Source: Prevotella sp.
Lineage (GTDB): Bacteria > Bacteroidota > Bacteroidia > Bacteroidales > Bacteroidaceae
Direction of reading: 5' to 3'
DNA length: 64,000 bases
Assembly (NCBI GenBank): GCA_022641735.1
Contig: JALCDQ010000001.1
Location: 124,001-188,000 of the forward strand
Both the position numbers and the translations under genes were made by a program. Below, one piece after another: positions 1 to 10,843 of the stretch (positions within the stretch are counted from its first letter, which is position 1; every line of letters begins with the position of its first letter). Under the pieces are notes generated by a model. That model saw only the letters and a program-made list of their open reading frames with translations, was not told the DNA's origin and made no database searches.

Positions 1-58
1 TACACAAAGGTTTCTTCGATAAGGAAGGCTCCTTAGGTCAAAAGACAGGTGGAACATT

Positions 59-955
59 CTATTTCGTCTGTTCTCGATTTCTCAATTCTGTAGGAGACAT
101 CCCGAAATGCTTCCTTACAAATGTTCCAAAAAGAGAAATATTGATGAACCCGAGTTTATTGGATATCTCTTTGATGGATAGTTCTGTATGGAAAAGATTA
201 TATCGGATATCCTCCATCGTGTATTCCACTATCCATTCCGAAGCACTCTTGCCACTGTACTTATGGCAAATCATCGAAAGGTATTTAGGAGTAATGCAGA
301 GGTCCAAAGCATAACTTCCCACGGGTTGCCGCTTCACATGATTATGCGACAACATGTTCAGGAAACGATTAAAAAGCACTCTGCCTCGAGATACCTCATG
401 CTCATCTTGCGCATTGACACTGCTTTCCACCAGTCTGCACATATCCAAAAGCATGGCTCTCACGATGCTCTGCATAATTAAAGACTGATTTTCGCGTGGA
501 TGGTCCATCTTGTATTTTATGAGACTATAATACAAGCGGAACTGCTCTTTGTCTTCACTTGGGAGCTTCACCACATTGCGTTTGCGGATATACACCATCA
601 GATTCCATTTGTCGAGCTCACCTCTCAGCAGACCTTGCATGATTCTATCGGAAAGGCAAAGTATCTTGCATTCGAAATCAACACTAATCATGTAGTTATC
701 CAGTATTACATTGGCCGCACTAAGGAGTACTTCATCCTGATAAAGCATCAGTTTGCGGTCATTGATATCAAACTGAATTTTACCTTTAGAGCACAAGATG
801 ATGAAATTCATTTTAGCATAAAGGGGGGATATTTCTGTAAGATCCCTCACATTATCTATAATGACAATGTCCCCATCAGAATAATCCACTATGGGATTGC
901 CCTGATTCAGTTGATCGATATCAACTTCCTGAATAATCATTTTTCTAGCATTCAT
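59..955 (-). CDS. AraC family transcriptional regulator
   Basis: C-terminal AraC HTH pattern (SIKEISNKLGFINISLFGTFVRKHFGMSPTELR). ORF opens at 997, but the TATATTTGC promoter-like motif overlaps that start, so MNARKM at 955 is more likely. Confidence 0.8.
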   Translation of the reverse strand: MNARKMIIQEVDIDQLNQGNPIVDYSDGDIVIIDNVRDLTEISPLYAKMNFIILCSKGKIQFDINDRKLMLYQDEVLLSAANVILDNYMISVDFECKILCLSDRIMQGLLRGELDKWNLMVYIRKRNVVKLPSEDKEQFRLYYSLIKYKMDHPRENQSLIMQSIVRAMLLDMCRLVESSVNAQDEHEVSRGRVLFNRFLNMLSHNHVKRQPVGSYALDLCITPKYLSMICHKYSGKSASEWIVEYTMEDIRYNLFHTELSIKEISNKLGFINISLFGTFVRKHFGMSPTELRNREQTK

Positions 956-1139
956 ATTGAAACCTTTTGTTTTGCAAATATCGGCAAATATACGCATTTT
1001 TAGTGTTCTTTTTTACTATATTTCTCAGAAAAAAGCCCATCACTTCCTAAGAATCACTCTTTTAAAGAAATATTAAACACTGATAGGGCTTAAATTGTAA
1101 CTATATTTGCACCCAAATAAAGACAATTCAAACAAAGGT

Positions 1140-2126
1140 ATGTATTCGAGTAAGCGAATCTTTAAGAGTAGGATTTTCATATCAGCTGCAACTATCTTGG
1201 CAGCTGCCATTATACTAATTGTTTTCGGATTACTAAAGAAAACTCACAAGTCAACCTTACAGGGGCAATTAGAAAACACCGATTACAGAGTCTGCTCTAA
1301 AGTCCCATCAAGAGTGGTCAGATTTCTTGTTCATGAAGGACAGAGTGTTCACAGAGGTGACACATTGGTTATTCTTAGCGCTCCAGAAGTCAATGCTATG
1401 GAAAAACAGGCAACAGCCTCCCGAGATGCTTCGGAGGCTGTTGCTGATTTAACACAAGAAGGAACTCGAAAAGAAGCTATCAGCAGTGCTTATGATGTCT
1501 GGCAACAGGCCAAAGCACATACAACCATCGCGCAAAAGACCTTTCAAAGGATGAATAATCTCTACCAGCAAGGGGTAATATCTGCCCAACGCAGGGATGA
1601 AATAAAGGCTGAATATGAGTCGGCTATTGATGCAGAGAATGCCGCAAAATCTCAATATGACATGGCAGAAAACGGATTCAGAAGTGAGGAAAAACGTGTC
1701 TCTGCAGCTGATGTTGACCGTTCCCAAGCCAAGATAGAACAAGTCAAAGCCATGCTCAACGAGACCGTTATCACGGCAGTCACGGATGGCTATGTGGCTG
1801 AAATGTTTGTGGAAGTGGGCGAATTCGTAAACACGGGCGCTCCAATTATGAACATCAGTACTTACAACTATTGGTTTACCTTTAATATAACGGAAGACAA
1901 ACTTCCCGGAATTGACGTCGGCAGGCATATCCGCATCTATATTCCAGCCCTGAACGAGACGATTCCAGCAAGGGTGAAACTCGTGAAGAACGAGGGTAAC
2001 TTTGCCGCATGGAAGGCTACACGGGCTCTGCAAGACATTGATTTAAAGGTCTTTGAAGTGCAGGCTGAGCCATTAAAGCCTCTTCGTCATCCACATGAAG
2101 GCATGTCGGCAATCGTTGTAAAATAA
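1140..2126 (+). CDS. HlyD/EmrA-type membrane fusion protein (periplasmic adaptor)
   Basis: N-terminal TM, lipoyl-like halves and coiled coil (VTDGYVAEMFVEVGEFVNTGAPIM). The ORF-track start at 1107 is a TTG inside a TATATTTGC promoter motif; ATG at 1140 is preferred. Confidence 0.85.
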   Translation: MYSSKRIFKSRIFISAATILAAAIILIVFGLLKKTHKSTLQGQLENTDYRVCSKVPSRVVRFLVHEGQSVHRGDTLVILSAPEVNAMEKQATASRDASEAVADLTQEGTRKEAISSAYDVWQQAKAHTTIAQKTFQRMNNLYQQGVISAQRRDEIKAEYESAIDAENAAKSQYDMAENGFRSEEKRVSAADVDRSQAKIEQVKAMLNETVITAVTDGYVAEMFVEVGEFVNTGAPIMNISTYNYWFTFNITEDKLPGIDVGRHIRIYIPALNETIPARVKLVKNEGNFAAWKATRALQDIDLKVFEVQAEPLKPLRHPHEGMSAIVVK

Positions 2127-2141
2127 AATCAGCATATCAAT

Positions 2142-3326
2142 ATGAAATACAAGTCATCGACAATACGCAGGATACAGAGCATCAGCAGAAGAGAAATACG
2201 CACGTTTTCGCGTCGTCCGTTATTCCTTTTCTGTATGATTATCGCGCCCCTTACTTGTATATTTTTCTTCACTTCGCTGATGAAAGCAGGCCTCCCTACC
2301 CGTCTTCCGGCTGCCGTTGTGGATGAAGACAACACTCATATCACCCGTATCATGTTGCGGATGATGGATTCTTTTGAAGATGTCAACTTAACACATATAT
2401 ATCGTTCTTTCGGAGATGCACGGCAAGCCATGCAACGGGGAGAAATCTACGGCTTCTTCTATCTGCCCAAAGGCATTACCAAAGAGGCAGAATCCAGCAG
2501 GAAGCCAAGGGTTTCTTTCTATACCAACGATGCCTATTATGTACCCGGGAATCTGCTGATGAAGGACATGAAAACCTGTTCGGAACTGATAGGACTGGCC
2601 TTAGTGCGGGCTAATCTATGGGCTAACGGCTATACGGAACATGATGCCTTGGGCATCATTCAACCGATTGTCATCGAAGCGCATCCGATGAAGAACTCGT
2701 TTCTAGATTATTCCGTCTATCTGAACAACATGCTTGTCCCTGGCATCATCATCTTGCTCATCATGCTCTCCACCACTTACTGCATCGGCATGGAATGGAA
2801 AAACAACCGGCAGAAGGTGTGGTTTTGGATGGCAGGAGAGTCGGTATGGGTTGCTCTCATTGGAAAATTATTGCCGCAAACAGTAGTTTATAGCATCATC
2901 ATGATTTTCATGGATGTCGTATTCTTCCGCTATCTGGGCTATCCCTGCAATTGCGGAATTGCCATGATGATGTTTATCAGCGTTCTCACCGTATTGTCTT
3001 CACAGGGATTCGGCGTGTTCCTATTCGGTCTGATGGCCGGTGAGATGCGCCTTGCCATGTGCATCTGCTCGCTTTGGGGCATTCTTTCGTTCTCCTTGGC
3101 TGGCTTCACTTATCCCGTAACGGCAATGAATCCCTTCCTCAGGGCCCTTGCCGTATGGTTCCCTTTGCGGCATTATTACCTGATGTATGTGGACTTGGCA
3201 CTCGATGGATACAGTATTAGATATGTCTTGGATTCGTTATGTTGGATGATAGGCTTTTGCTTGTTGCCTTTCCTTACGACGTCAATATACCACAAGGCAT
3301 TCTTGAAATATGAATATTTAAAATAA
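2142..3326 (+). CDS. ABC-2 type transporter permease
   Basis: N-terminal TM, large extracytoplasmic domain, then C-terminal TM bundle (YhhJ/YbhR-like layout). Confidence 0.8.
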   Translation: MKYKSSTIRRIQSISRREIRTFSRRPLFLFCMIIAPLTCIFFFTSLMKAGLPTRLPAAVVDEDNTHITRIMLRMMDSFEDVNLTHIYRSFGDARQAMQRGEIYGFFYLPKGITKEAESSRKPRVSFYTNDAYYVPGNLLMKDMKTCSELIGLALVRANLWANGYTEHDALGIIQPIVIEAHPMKNSFLDYSVYLNNMLVPGIIILLIMLSTTYCIGMEWKNNRQKVWFWMAGESVWVALIGKLLPQTVVYSIIMIFMDVVFFRYLGYPCNCGIAMMMFISVLTVLSSQGFGVFLFGLMAGEMRLAMCICSLWGILSFSLAGFTYPVTAMNPFLRALAVWFPLRHYYLMYVDLALDGYSIRYVLDSLCWMIGFCLLPFLTTSIYHKAFLKYEYLK

Positions 3327-3343
3327 CGATTTGACTTAACAGA

Positions 3344-4507
3344 ATGAATGATTTCTTACATATTTGGTATCGGGAACTGACTACAATCCTGCATGACAAG
3401 GGCATCATGATATTCATCGCCTTTGTCCCGCTCTTCTATCCTTTGCTCTATTCGTATATCTATACGAATGAGGTGGTAAGGGATGTGCCTGCTGTGGTTG
3501 TAGATTATAATCATTCACACTTAAGCCGGGAGTTCTTGCGGAAGGTGGATGGCACGCCGGATGTGAAGATTCTCACTTGCTGCGAGTCTATGTTCGAAGC
3601 ACAGGAATATATCAAAAACCATCAGGCTTTTGGCATTATACAGATTCCACAGACGTTCACAGCAGATATTCTGCATGGTGAACAAACTTATGTCGGCCTT
3701 TATTGCGACATGAGCAGTCTGCTATATTATAAAGGATTGTTGCTGGCTTGCACCAACGTGTCGCTTGACATGAACCGTGACATTAAAATCCGGAAGCTCG
3801 CAACAAGTGCTATTAGCCGGGAAGATGAGGAAATCACGAAGATGCCTGTGGATTATGACCATGTTCATATATTCAATCCACAGTCGGGATTTGCCTCTTT
3901 TCTCATCCCTCCAGTGCTCATGTTGATTATCCAACAGACACTGCTGCTCGGTATCGGAATGCAAATGGGAAGTACACGTGAGGAATATATGGGGTGCTTC
4001 ATACCTTTCGACCGCCATTACAAGAATATCATCTCTATTCTCATGGGCAAAACCTTGGTCTATCTGATGATTTACTTCATCATGGCAATTTATATGTTTT
4101 CATTTGTTAACTCAATCTTCAGCCTTCCACAATTGGGACAATTCTGGACATTGGTTGCATTTATCATCCCCTATATCCTTGCGTGCATCTTCTTTTCCAT
4201 CACGCTTTCGTCGCTCATCTACAGGCGCGAAGACTGCATATTCATCTTCGTTTTCATGTCTGTGCCGATGCTCTTCCTCTCCGGAATATCATGGCCTGCC
4301 TCGGCAATGCCTGAGTTTTGGAAACTTTTCTCCTATCTCTTCCCTTCCTCATTGGGCATGAATGCCTACGTGCGCATCATGAGTATGGGGTGCAATCTGC
4401 AAGAGATAGCACCACTGTATTTCGGCATTTGGCTGCAAGTGGGCGTCTATTTCGGCACTTCCTGCCTTGTATACGTCCGACAGATGAGGAAGATGAAACT
4501 TGCATAA
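3344..4507 (+). CDS. ABC-2 type transporter permease (second subunit)
   Basis: Same architecture as the preceding gene; co-oriented and 17 bp apart. Confidence 0.8.
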   Translation: MNDFLHIWYRELTTILHDKGIMIFIAFVPLFYPLLYSYIYTNEVVRDVPAVVVDYNHSHLSREFLRKVDGTPDVKILTCCESMFEAQEYIKNHQAFGIIQIPQTFTADILHGEQTYVGLYCDMSSLLYYKGLLLACTNVSLDMNRDIKIRKLATSAISREDEEITKMPVDYDHVHIFNPQSGFASFLIPPVLMLIIQQTLLLGIGMQMGSTREEYMGCFIPFDRHYKNIISILMGKTLVYLMIYFIMAIYMFSFVNSIFSLPQLGQFWTLVAFIIPYILACIFFSITLSSLIYRREDCIFIFVFMSVPMLFLSGISWPASAMPEFWKLFSYLFPSSLGMNAYVRIMSMGCNLQEIAPLYFGIWLQVGVYFGTSCLVYVRQMRKMKLA

Positions 4508-4588
4508 TTTTACCTTATTTATACTATAAGGTGTTGGAGTTCTCCTAAATAAATTATATCTTTGCATATCGAAAAGAATATAATCTAT

Positions 4589-5047
4589 ATGGAAAAGAAA
4601 ACTACTGACATCAAAATCAACTATGATGACGTTCCATTAAGTTGGAAACATTGTTTCTATGAGGCATGCCCGATGAAGGCGGAATGCCTTCATTACCAGA
4701 CGGGAAAAGTCCTTCCTGACGACAAGAATTTCGGAATGGCCATCTATCCAAACGCATTGAAAGACGGCAAATGCCGCTTCTTCAAGGAGATACGCATCAT
4801 AAACGCGGCATGGGGATTCAACACTATCTTCCAAGAAGTGAAGAGCAAGGACGACACTCCGTTGCGAAGAGAAATCAAAGACTACTTAGGAAGCAACGGC
4901 ACTTACTACAAATATCATAATGGGGATTTGCTCCTTACGCCGGAACAACAGGCTTGGATTATTGCTCTTTTTAAGCAATACGGCTATTCAGAAGGGTTAA
5001 CCTTCGACCATTATGTGGCTATCTTAGATTACAACTGCGGTTTGTAA
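4589..5047 (+). CDS. Conserved hypothetical, DUF6078-like
   Basis: ORF with Cys-rich N-terminus (CFYEACPMKAECLHYQTG) and internal ATG start after a TATCTTTGC-like motif. Confidence 0.5.
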   Translation: MEKKTTDIKINYDDVPLSWKHCFYEACPMKAECLHYQTGKVLPDDKNFGMAIYPNALKDGKCRFFKEIRIINAAWGFNTIFQEVKSKDDTPLRREIKDYLGSNGTYYKYHNGDLLLTPEQQAWIIALFKQYGYSEGLTFDHYVAILDYNCGL

Positions 5048-5180
5048 CGTGGTTACACACGGCTTGTAATGTGGTTACACACGACTTGTAATCACGTTAC
5101 AAACGACTTGTAACGTGGCTATAAGCCATTAATAACCTGACTATCTATCGCGAATAACGTGATTACAAGCCATGGATAAT
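5030..5180. repeat. Period-22 palindrome array, locus A (about 7 units of 19 bp + 3 bp)
   Basis: Units GTTACACACGGCTTGTAAT-GTG-GTTACACACGACTTGTAAT-CAC-GTTACAAACGACTTGTAAC-GTG followed by more degenerate units in the same 22-nt register; overlaps the stop codon of the upstream CDS. Confidence 0.8.
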
Positions 5181-5210
5181 CTCCCTATGTGCCGCTTTCA
5201 GGCATAAAGA

Positions 5211-5247
5211 AAGCCCCGATATTCATCGTCATTGAACATCGGGGCTT
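5211..5247 (-). terminator. Hairpin terminator downstream of thrS
   Basis: AAGCCCCGAT ... ATCGGGGCTT perfect 10-bp stem. Confidence 0.75.
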
Positions 5248-5268
5248 ATGCTGTAAGTCGTTTTCAGA

Positions 5269-7221
5269 TTAATTCTCAGCAGACTTCAACTGCTCAGCCA
5301 CTATCTTATTGATGCGCTCAGCAAATTCTTCTATCTTCATAGTAGCCTGCTCGCCGCCGCCTTGCTCACGCATAGAGACGAGGCCTTCGGCAGCTTCCTT
5401 CTCACCGACGATAATCATATAAGGCACGCGCTTCAATTCATTGTCACGCACTTTGCGCCCTATCTTCTCGTTGCGGTCGTCGATATAGCCCCTTACACCT
5501 TTCTGTGCAAACACTGCATTCACCTTCTCTGCATAGTCATTGAACTTCTCCGAGATAGGCAAAATGGCCACTTGGTCAGGCGCAAGCCACAGAGGGAAGT
5601 GACCGGCAGTATGCTCGATGAGCACTGCTGTGAAGCGTTCGAGAGACCCAAAAGGAGCACGGTGAATCATCACAGGCGTCTGCTTGCTGTTATCTTCTGC
5701 TGTATATTCGAGTTTGAAGCGTTGCGGGAGGTTGTAATCAACCTGTATGGTACCCAATTGCCACTTTCTTCCAATGGCGTCTTTCACCATGAAGTCGAGC
5801 TTAGGGCCATAGAAAGCAGCCTCTCCAATCTCCTCATGAGCCTTCAATCCCTTCTCTTGGCAAGCCTCACGAATGGCATTCTGGCTCTCTTCCCATATCT
5901 CATCAGAACCGATATATTTCTCTTTATCCTTCGGGTCACGAAGACTTATCTGGGCTTCATAGTTCTCGAAGCCGAAGATTCCGAATACTTTCTGGATGAT
6001 ATCAATCACATTCTCAAACTCTTTCTTTACTTGGTCAGAGCGCACAAAGATGTGGGCATCATCCTGAGTAAACGTGCGCACACGGGTCAATCCATGCAAC
6101 TCACCGCTCTTCTCATAGCGGAACACCGTGCCGAACTCAGCAATGCGCAGAGGTAAATCCTTGTAACTGCGAGGCTTACGAGCGTAAATCTCACAATGGT
6201 GAGGGCAGTTCATCGGCTTCAACATGTATTCCTCATCCTCCTCAGGAGTGTGGATAGGCTGAAAGGCATCCTTGCCATAATGAGCATAATGCCCTGATGT
6301 CACATAAAGGCTCTTGCCTCCGATGCCCGGAGTGATGACCTCCTGATAGTTGTAAGGACGCAAAAGACTGCGCAAAAGTTCCTGAAGACGAAGGCGAAGC
6401 TGCGTTCCCTTCGGCAACCAAATTGGCAATCCTTTGCCTACACGGTCAGAGAACATGAAGAGTTCCATCTCTTTTCCAATCTTACGATGGTCACGTTTCT
6501 TGGCCTCCTCAAGCATTACGAGATACTCGTCGAGCATCTTCTTCTTTGGGAAAGTTACACCATAGATACGCGTCATCTGCTCTCTTTTGGCATCTCCACG
6601 CCAGAAAGCACCAGCCACAGAAGTAATCTTGATGGCCTTGATTTCACCTGTTGACATCAAATGAGGTCCACGGCAAAGATCGGTAAAGTTGCCCTGCGTG
6701 TATGTAGAGATAGTTCCATCCTCCAAATCCTGGTCTATATGCTCGCACTTATACTCCTGTCCGTCAGCCTTGAATTCCTTCAGAGCGTCAGCTTTGGATA
6801 CATCACGGCGCACAACCGGCTCGTTTTTCTTGGCCAATTCACGCATTTTCTCCTCAATCTTAGAGAAGTCATTCTCCGAGATAGCCGTGCCTTTAGGAGG
6901 CATCACATCATAAAAGAAGCCGTTCTCAATGGCAGGTCCGAACCCAAACTGTATGCCCGGATAGAGCTCTTGCAAAGCCTCAGCCAGCAAGTGAGCTGAT
7001 GTATGCCAGAATGTGTGCTTGCCCTCATCGTCATCAAACTTATAAAGGGCGATTGTAGCGTCCTTTGTGATAGGACGGTTTAACTCTGTTGTTTCACCAT
7101 TTACACCGCAAGATACAACGTTGCGAGCGAGGGCCGGTGAGATACTCTCGGCGATTTGTAACCCAGTTACACCCTCTTCGTACTCACGAACAGAGCCATC
7201 TGGAAAAGTAATTTTAACCAT
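5269..7221 (-). CDS. thrS: Threonine--tRNA ligase
   Basis: TGS domain ([17 protein letters not shown]), class II aaRS motifs ([25 protein letters not shown]). Start at 7221. Confidence 0.97.
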   Translation of the reverse strand: MVKITFPDGSVREYEEGVTGLQIAESISPALARNVVSCGVNGETTELNRPITKDATIALYKFDDDEGKHTFWHTSAHLLAEALQELYPGIQFGFGPAIENGFFYDVMPPKGTAISENDFSKIEEKMRELAKKNEPVVRRDVSKADALKEFKADGQEYKCEHIDQDLEDGTISTYTQGNFTDLCRGPHLMSTGEIKAIKITSVAGAFWRGDAKREQMTRIYGVTFPKKKMLDEYLVMLEEAKKRDHRKIGKEMELFMFSDRVGKGLPIWLPKGTQLRLRLQELLRSLLRPYNYQEVITPGIGGKSLYVTSGHYAHYGKDAFQPIHTPEEDEEYMLKPMNCPHHCEIYARKPRSYKDLPLRIAEFGTVFRYEKSGELHGLTRVRTFTQDDAHIFVRSDQVKKEFENVIDIIQKVFGIFGFENYEAQISLRDPKDKEKYIGSDEIWEESQNAIREACQEKGLKAHEEIGEAAFYGPKLDFMVKDAIGRKWQLGTIQVDYNLPQRFKLEYTAEDNSKQTPVMIHRAPFGSLERFTAVLIEHTAGHFPLWLAPDQVAILPISEKFNDYAEKVNAVFAQKGVRGYIDDRNEKIGRKVRDNELKRVPYMIIVGEKEAAEGLVSMREQGGGEQATMKIEEFAERINKIVAEQLKSAEN

Positions 7222-7315
7222 AACAATGATACAATTATTGTATTTAACTAAAAATATGATGCAAAGATAATAATAATTTTGCAATCAAAATCATTATTGG
7301 AGATAAATCATCAAA

Positions 7316-9286
7316 TTACTTTGATTTACTGAATTGCTTGATGACACTATAGGCTTCATAGATACCCAGCTCTCCTGCACGGCTCAAATCACGGATACCG
7401 CTGGTCTTATCGCCATTCTTGCAATAAGCAATTCCACGATTATAATAGGCTTCAGCAAGGTTTCCATCAAGTTGAATGGCCTTGTTGTAGTCGTCAATAG
7501 CGTTGGTATATTCCTTTTGGGTGGCATAGATATTACCCCTATTGAAGAACAAATAGGCATTCTTAGGACTCAATTTGATGGCGCTGTCCAAGTCTTCCTT
7601 TGCTTTCATCATCTTGAGTTTCACGTCCACTCCATTAGATGCATTGAAGTCATTCATCATCGTTTGGCAAACCGCCCGCTCCCAATAAGCCATCACAGAG
7701 GTGCTGTCTATCTGCAGATAAGCAGTCAAGTCGTTGATGGCGGCATCATAATTCTGAACAACACAATAAGCAACGGCACGCTGAAGGAGAACTCCCTTGA
7801 TGTTCCTCACATCCTTTGCTGCGGCAATCGATGAGGAAAGGGTGTCTATCTTGACAAAGTAAGCTTTCGACTGAACCTCTGTCAACTGGGCAGGATTGCA
7901 GTTTACATAAATCTTCGACTGTGGTTTCTGATGCGTATTGAAGTCTTCCACATCATGGTCAAATGCCTGATAAGACTTTATGCCATTATTATATTGAATA
8001 TAGGAAAGCTCATACATCGGCATGAAATTAGCCTCCACAGCCTTGTTCTGTACTTGTCCGCGGTAAGCACTCTTATACTCGTGCTCCACTTCGTTCTCAT
8101 CCGCCTCCACAAGTTGATTGTATTTCTCAGGATCTATCTCGCTTCTCTTCCTGACAGCCTTACGCTTGTTCTTGCTCCAACGTGGTTGAATGCCGAGGTG
8201 CTTGTCCATCTGAGCATGGAAGATGCGGAACTCGTCCAGCTCAGCCTTTGCCGTCAAGCCCATCCTACGATAAGCCCTTGCCCGATAAGAAAGGCCTGTC
8301 CAGAAGTTAGGGAACTGATTGATAACCAGCGTATAATCACGTACGGCATCCCGCAAATTGCCTGTTCGGTCGTTGAGCAATGCCCTATTGAAGATAGCAA
8401 GGAAGTTCTTCGGCTCCATCTTGATGATGAAATCGAAGTCGGAAATGGCTCTGTTGTCATCACCCAACTGCATTCTGAGCTGGCCGCGATTGTAATGAGC
8501 AAGGAAATTGTTAGGGTCGAGGTCGAGAGCAGTATCATAATCCGACATCGCTCCTCGCAGATTATTATAGCTATAACGAGCCATAGCTCGGTTAACATAG
8601 TTGCCTACGGTCTTCGGCTTTAAGTGGATTGCCTTAGAAAGATATTTATCGGCATCCTTCCATTGCTGACGCGAAAGGGAAATATAAGCTCTGGTCGTCC
8701 AGGAATCACCATCATAAGGGTCAAGTTCCAAACTCTTATCCAGCCATTTGGCAGCATTTGTCGTGTCTTTCTCATGCAAATAGATTTCTGCATTCAACGC
8801 ATAGGCATTGGCAAAGTTGCTCCATTTCTTCACAATGGTATCCACGTCCAAGTGCGCCTGCTTGTAATCCTTGACGTTCATGCGGCAGATTGTCCTGTTA
8901 TACCAATAGTTACGCTGGTCAGGATTCAACTTGATGGCCATTCCATAATCATCAATAGCCGGCTGATATTTCTCTTGTTTAATCCTGCAAATGGCCCGTA
9001 AGTCATAAATACCATCAATGTAAGGATTCAAACTGATGGCTTGTGTGGCGTCATTCTCGGCTCCTACAAAATCTTCAAGATAATATTTTGCAGCACCACG
9101 ATATTGCCAAGGCTCGTAAAGATAGGGCTTTAAGTCTATGACCTGATTGAAATACTGGATAGAAAGCACGTAATCCTCATAGTGAAGAGCCACCTCTCCA
9201 CTCGTCAACAGCCGGTCGGTATTATATTGAGCAAAGCCCGACAGACTGAATATTGACAACAACAGGATTACAAACCTTCGTTTCAT
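7316..9286 (-). CDS. Tetratricopeptide repeat protein with signal peptide
   Basis: Many TPR units (AYYNRGIAYCKNGDKTSGIRDL etc.). Confidence 0.9.
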   Translation of the reverse strand: MKRRFVILLLSIFSLSGFAQYNTDRLLTSGEVALHYEDYVLSIQYFNQVIDLKPYLYEPWQYRGAAKYYLEDFVGAENDATQAISLNPYIDGIYDLRAICRIKQEKYQPAIDDYGMAIKLNPDQRNYWYNRTICRMNVKDYKQAHLDVDTIVKKWSNFANAYALNAEIYLHEKDTTNAAKWLDKSLELDPYDGDSWTTRAYISLSRQQWKDADKYLSKAIHLKPKTVGNYVNRAMARYSYNNLRGAMSDYDTALDLDPNNFLAHYNRGQLRMQLGDDNRAISDFDFIIKMEPKNFLAIFNRALLNDRTGNLRDAVRDYTLVINQFPNFWTGLSYRARAYRRMGLTAKAELDEFRIFHAQMDKHLGIQPRWSKNKRKAVRKRSEIDPEKYNQLVEADENEVEHEYKSAYRGQVQNKAVEANFMPMYELSYIQYNNGIKSYQAFDHDVEDFNTHQKPQSKIYVNCNPAQLTEVQSKAYFVKIDTLSSSIAAAKDVRNIKGVLLQRAVAYCVVQNYDAAINDLTAYLQIDSTSVMAYWERAVCQTMMNDFNASNGVDVKLKMMKAKEDLDSAIKLSPKNAYLFFNRGNIYATQKEYTNAIDDYNKAIQLDGNLAEAYYNRGIAYCKNGDKTSGIRDLSRAGELGIYEAYSVIKQFSKSK

Positions 9287-9293
9287 GCCTCAC

Positions 9294-9854
9294 TTATCTT
9301 TTCAAAGGCTTGGTACGATAGGCACAACGGTATCTGCCTTGCATCATTGCCTTGAGCTTATTACGGATGAGTTGCTTGCGTAAAGGACTGACTCTGTCCA
9401 CGAACATCGTGGCTTCCAAATGGTCGAACTCATGTTGCATCACGCGTGCAAGATAGCCATCCACCCACTCATCATGCTCCTTGAAGTCCTCATCCATATA
9501 CTTCACATGGATGCGTGTAGCACGGGTTACATTCTCATGAACGCCCGGAATGCTCAAGCATCCTTCTTCCATCGTTTCCGTCTCACTGTCATCATGTTCA
9601 AGAATATGCGCATTGATAAAGGCACGATGAAAGCCCTTATATTCCGGAAAGTCATCTTTCAGCACGTTGAGGTCGATGACCACCACGCGGATAGCTTTGC
9701 CTATCTGAGGTCCGGCAAGTCCAACGCCCTCTGAAGCAGCGAGCGTTTCAAACATGTTTTGTATCAATTCTTTTAATTCCGGATAGTCGGTTGGTATATC
9801 CTGAGCTACCTTGCGGAGTACCGGCTGTCCATATATATAAATAGGTAATATCAT
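9294..9854 (-). CDS. def: Peptide deformylase
   Basis: GVGLAGPQIG, EEGCLSIPG and QHEFDHLEA motifs. Confidence 0.97.
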   Translation of the reverse strand: MILPIYIYGQPVLRKVAQDIPTDYPELKELIQNMFETLAASEGVGLAGPQIGKAIRVVVIDLNVLKDDFPEYKGFHRAFINAHILEHDDSETETMEEGCLSIPGVHENVTRATRIHVKYMDEDFKEHDEWVDGYLARVMQHEFDHLEATMFVDRVSPLRKQLIRNKLKAMMQGRYRCAYRTKPLKR

Positions 9855-9931
9855 TCGATAAATGTAAATATTTGAAATCTAATAATTAATATCGTTATCT
9901 CTCTGCCTGCAACAAGACTTATAAAGAATGG

Positions 9932-10345
9932 CTACTTGCGGGCATTCATCCAGTCTTGAAGAATAATCGTGGCACTAATCTCATCCACTAAGCCCTTGTT
10001 CTCACGACGGGCTTTCTTGCCAATACCGCTATCGAGGATGGTGCGATGCGCCAATATGGAGGTGAAACGCTCGTCGTAATATTCGATAGGAACTTCAGGA
10101 TGGTGCTTTTTCCATCGGTTAACGAACTGCTCAACGCGTTCAAGATTCTCGCTGGGCTGCCCATTTGGCTGTGTAGGTTTCCCTATAATGATGCGCTCTA
10201 CCTGTTCTTTTTGAATGTAAGCACCGATAAAGTCATACAGCTCAGACGTAGAAACAGTGACCAGACCATTTGCAATTATCTGCAATGGATCGGTCACTGC
10301 TATACCTGTTCGTTTCTTACCGTAATCGATGGAAAGTATCCGCAT
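9932..10345 (-). CDS. ruvX: Holliday junction resolvase-like YqgF/RuvX
   Basis: MRILSIDYGKKRTGIAVTDP and YDERFTS motifs. Confidence 0.93.
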   Translation of the reverse strand: MRILSIDYGKKRTGIAVTDPLQIIANGLVTVSTSELYDFIGAYIQKEQVERIIIGKPTQPNGQPSENLERVEQFVNRWKKHHPEVPIEYYDERFTSILAHRTILDSGIGKKARRENKGLVDEISATIILQDWMNARK

Positions 10346-10348
10346 CCA

Positions 10349-10843
10349 TTACTTTTTATACAACAGCCATGCGTCAGGATAGCTGGCGGAACGGAACTGA
10401 TTGCGGCTCTGCACTGCAGCGGCCTTGTCATCGTTGGTAGAAGCTATGACACGATACATATTACGGGCAGAATTAAAGGCTATCTGAGCCTGATATCCTG
10501 CTGCCTTCAGTGTGTTCTGCAAACCTTCAGCATTAGCTTTCAAGGAGAAAGAACCCACCACTACGCTGTAGCTCTTCAATCCTGCACCACTGACAAGAGT
10601 AACGTCTTCAGTGCGTACAGTTGCGTTGTCTACATTATCTATAACTGTAGTCTGTGAAGCAGGCTGCTCAACGATAGGAGCCACAACGGGAGCTTGGGTC
10701 TGAGGCTGCTGTTGTGCAGTCACGCTTTCCTGAGCTCTTGCCTTCTCGTATGCCTTCTTGTAAGCACTTTCTTTACTAGAACCACAACTTGCCAATGTCA
10801 AGGCAACACACAAACTTACACTTAAAACCAAATATTTCTTCAT
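10349..10843 (-). CDS. SPOR-domain lipoprotein
   Basis: Lipobox (LTLASC) and C-terminal SPOR-like domain (YSVVVGSFSLKANAEGLQNTLKAAGYQAQI). Confidence 0.85.
   Translation of the reverse strand: MKKYLVLSVSLCVALTLASCGSSKESAYKKAYEKARAQESVTAQQQPQTQAPVVAPIVEQPASQTTVIDNVDNATVRTEDVTLVSGAGLKSYSVVVGSFSLKANAEGLQNTLKAAGYQAQIAFNSARNMYRVIASTNDDKAAAVQSRNQFRSASYPDAWLLYKK

Noticed and set aside
500-1003. 167-aa plus-strand ORF opposite the AraC regulator
   Set aside because: Antisense shadow of a well-supported CDS.
5362-6156. 264-aa plus-strand ORF antisense to thrS
   Set aside because: Lies fully opposite a clear thrS; its translation has no recognizable domain and is a shadow ORF.
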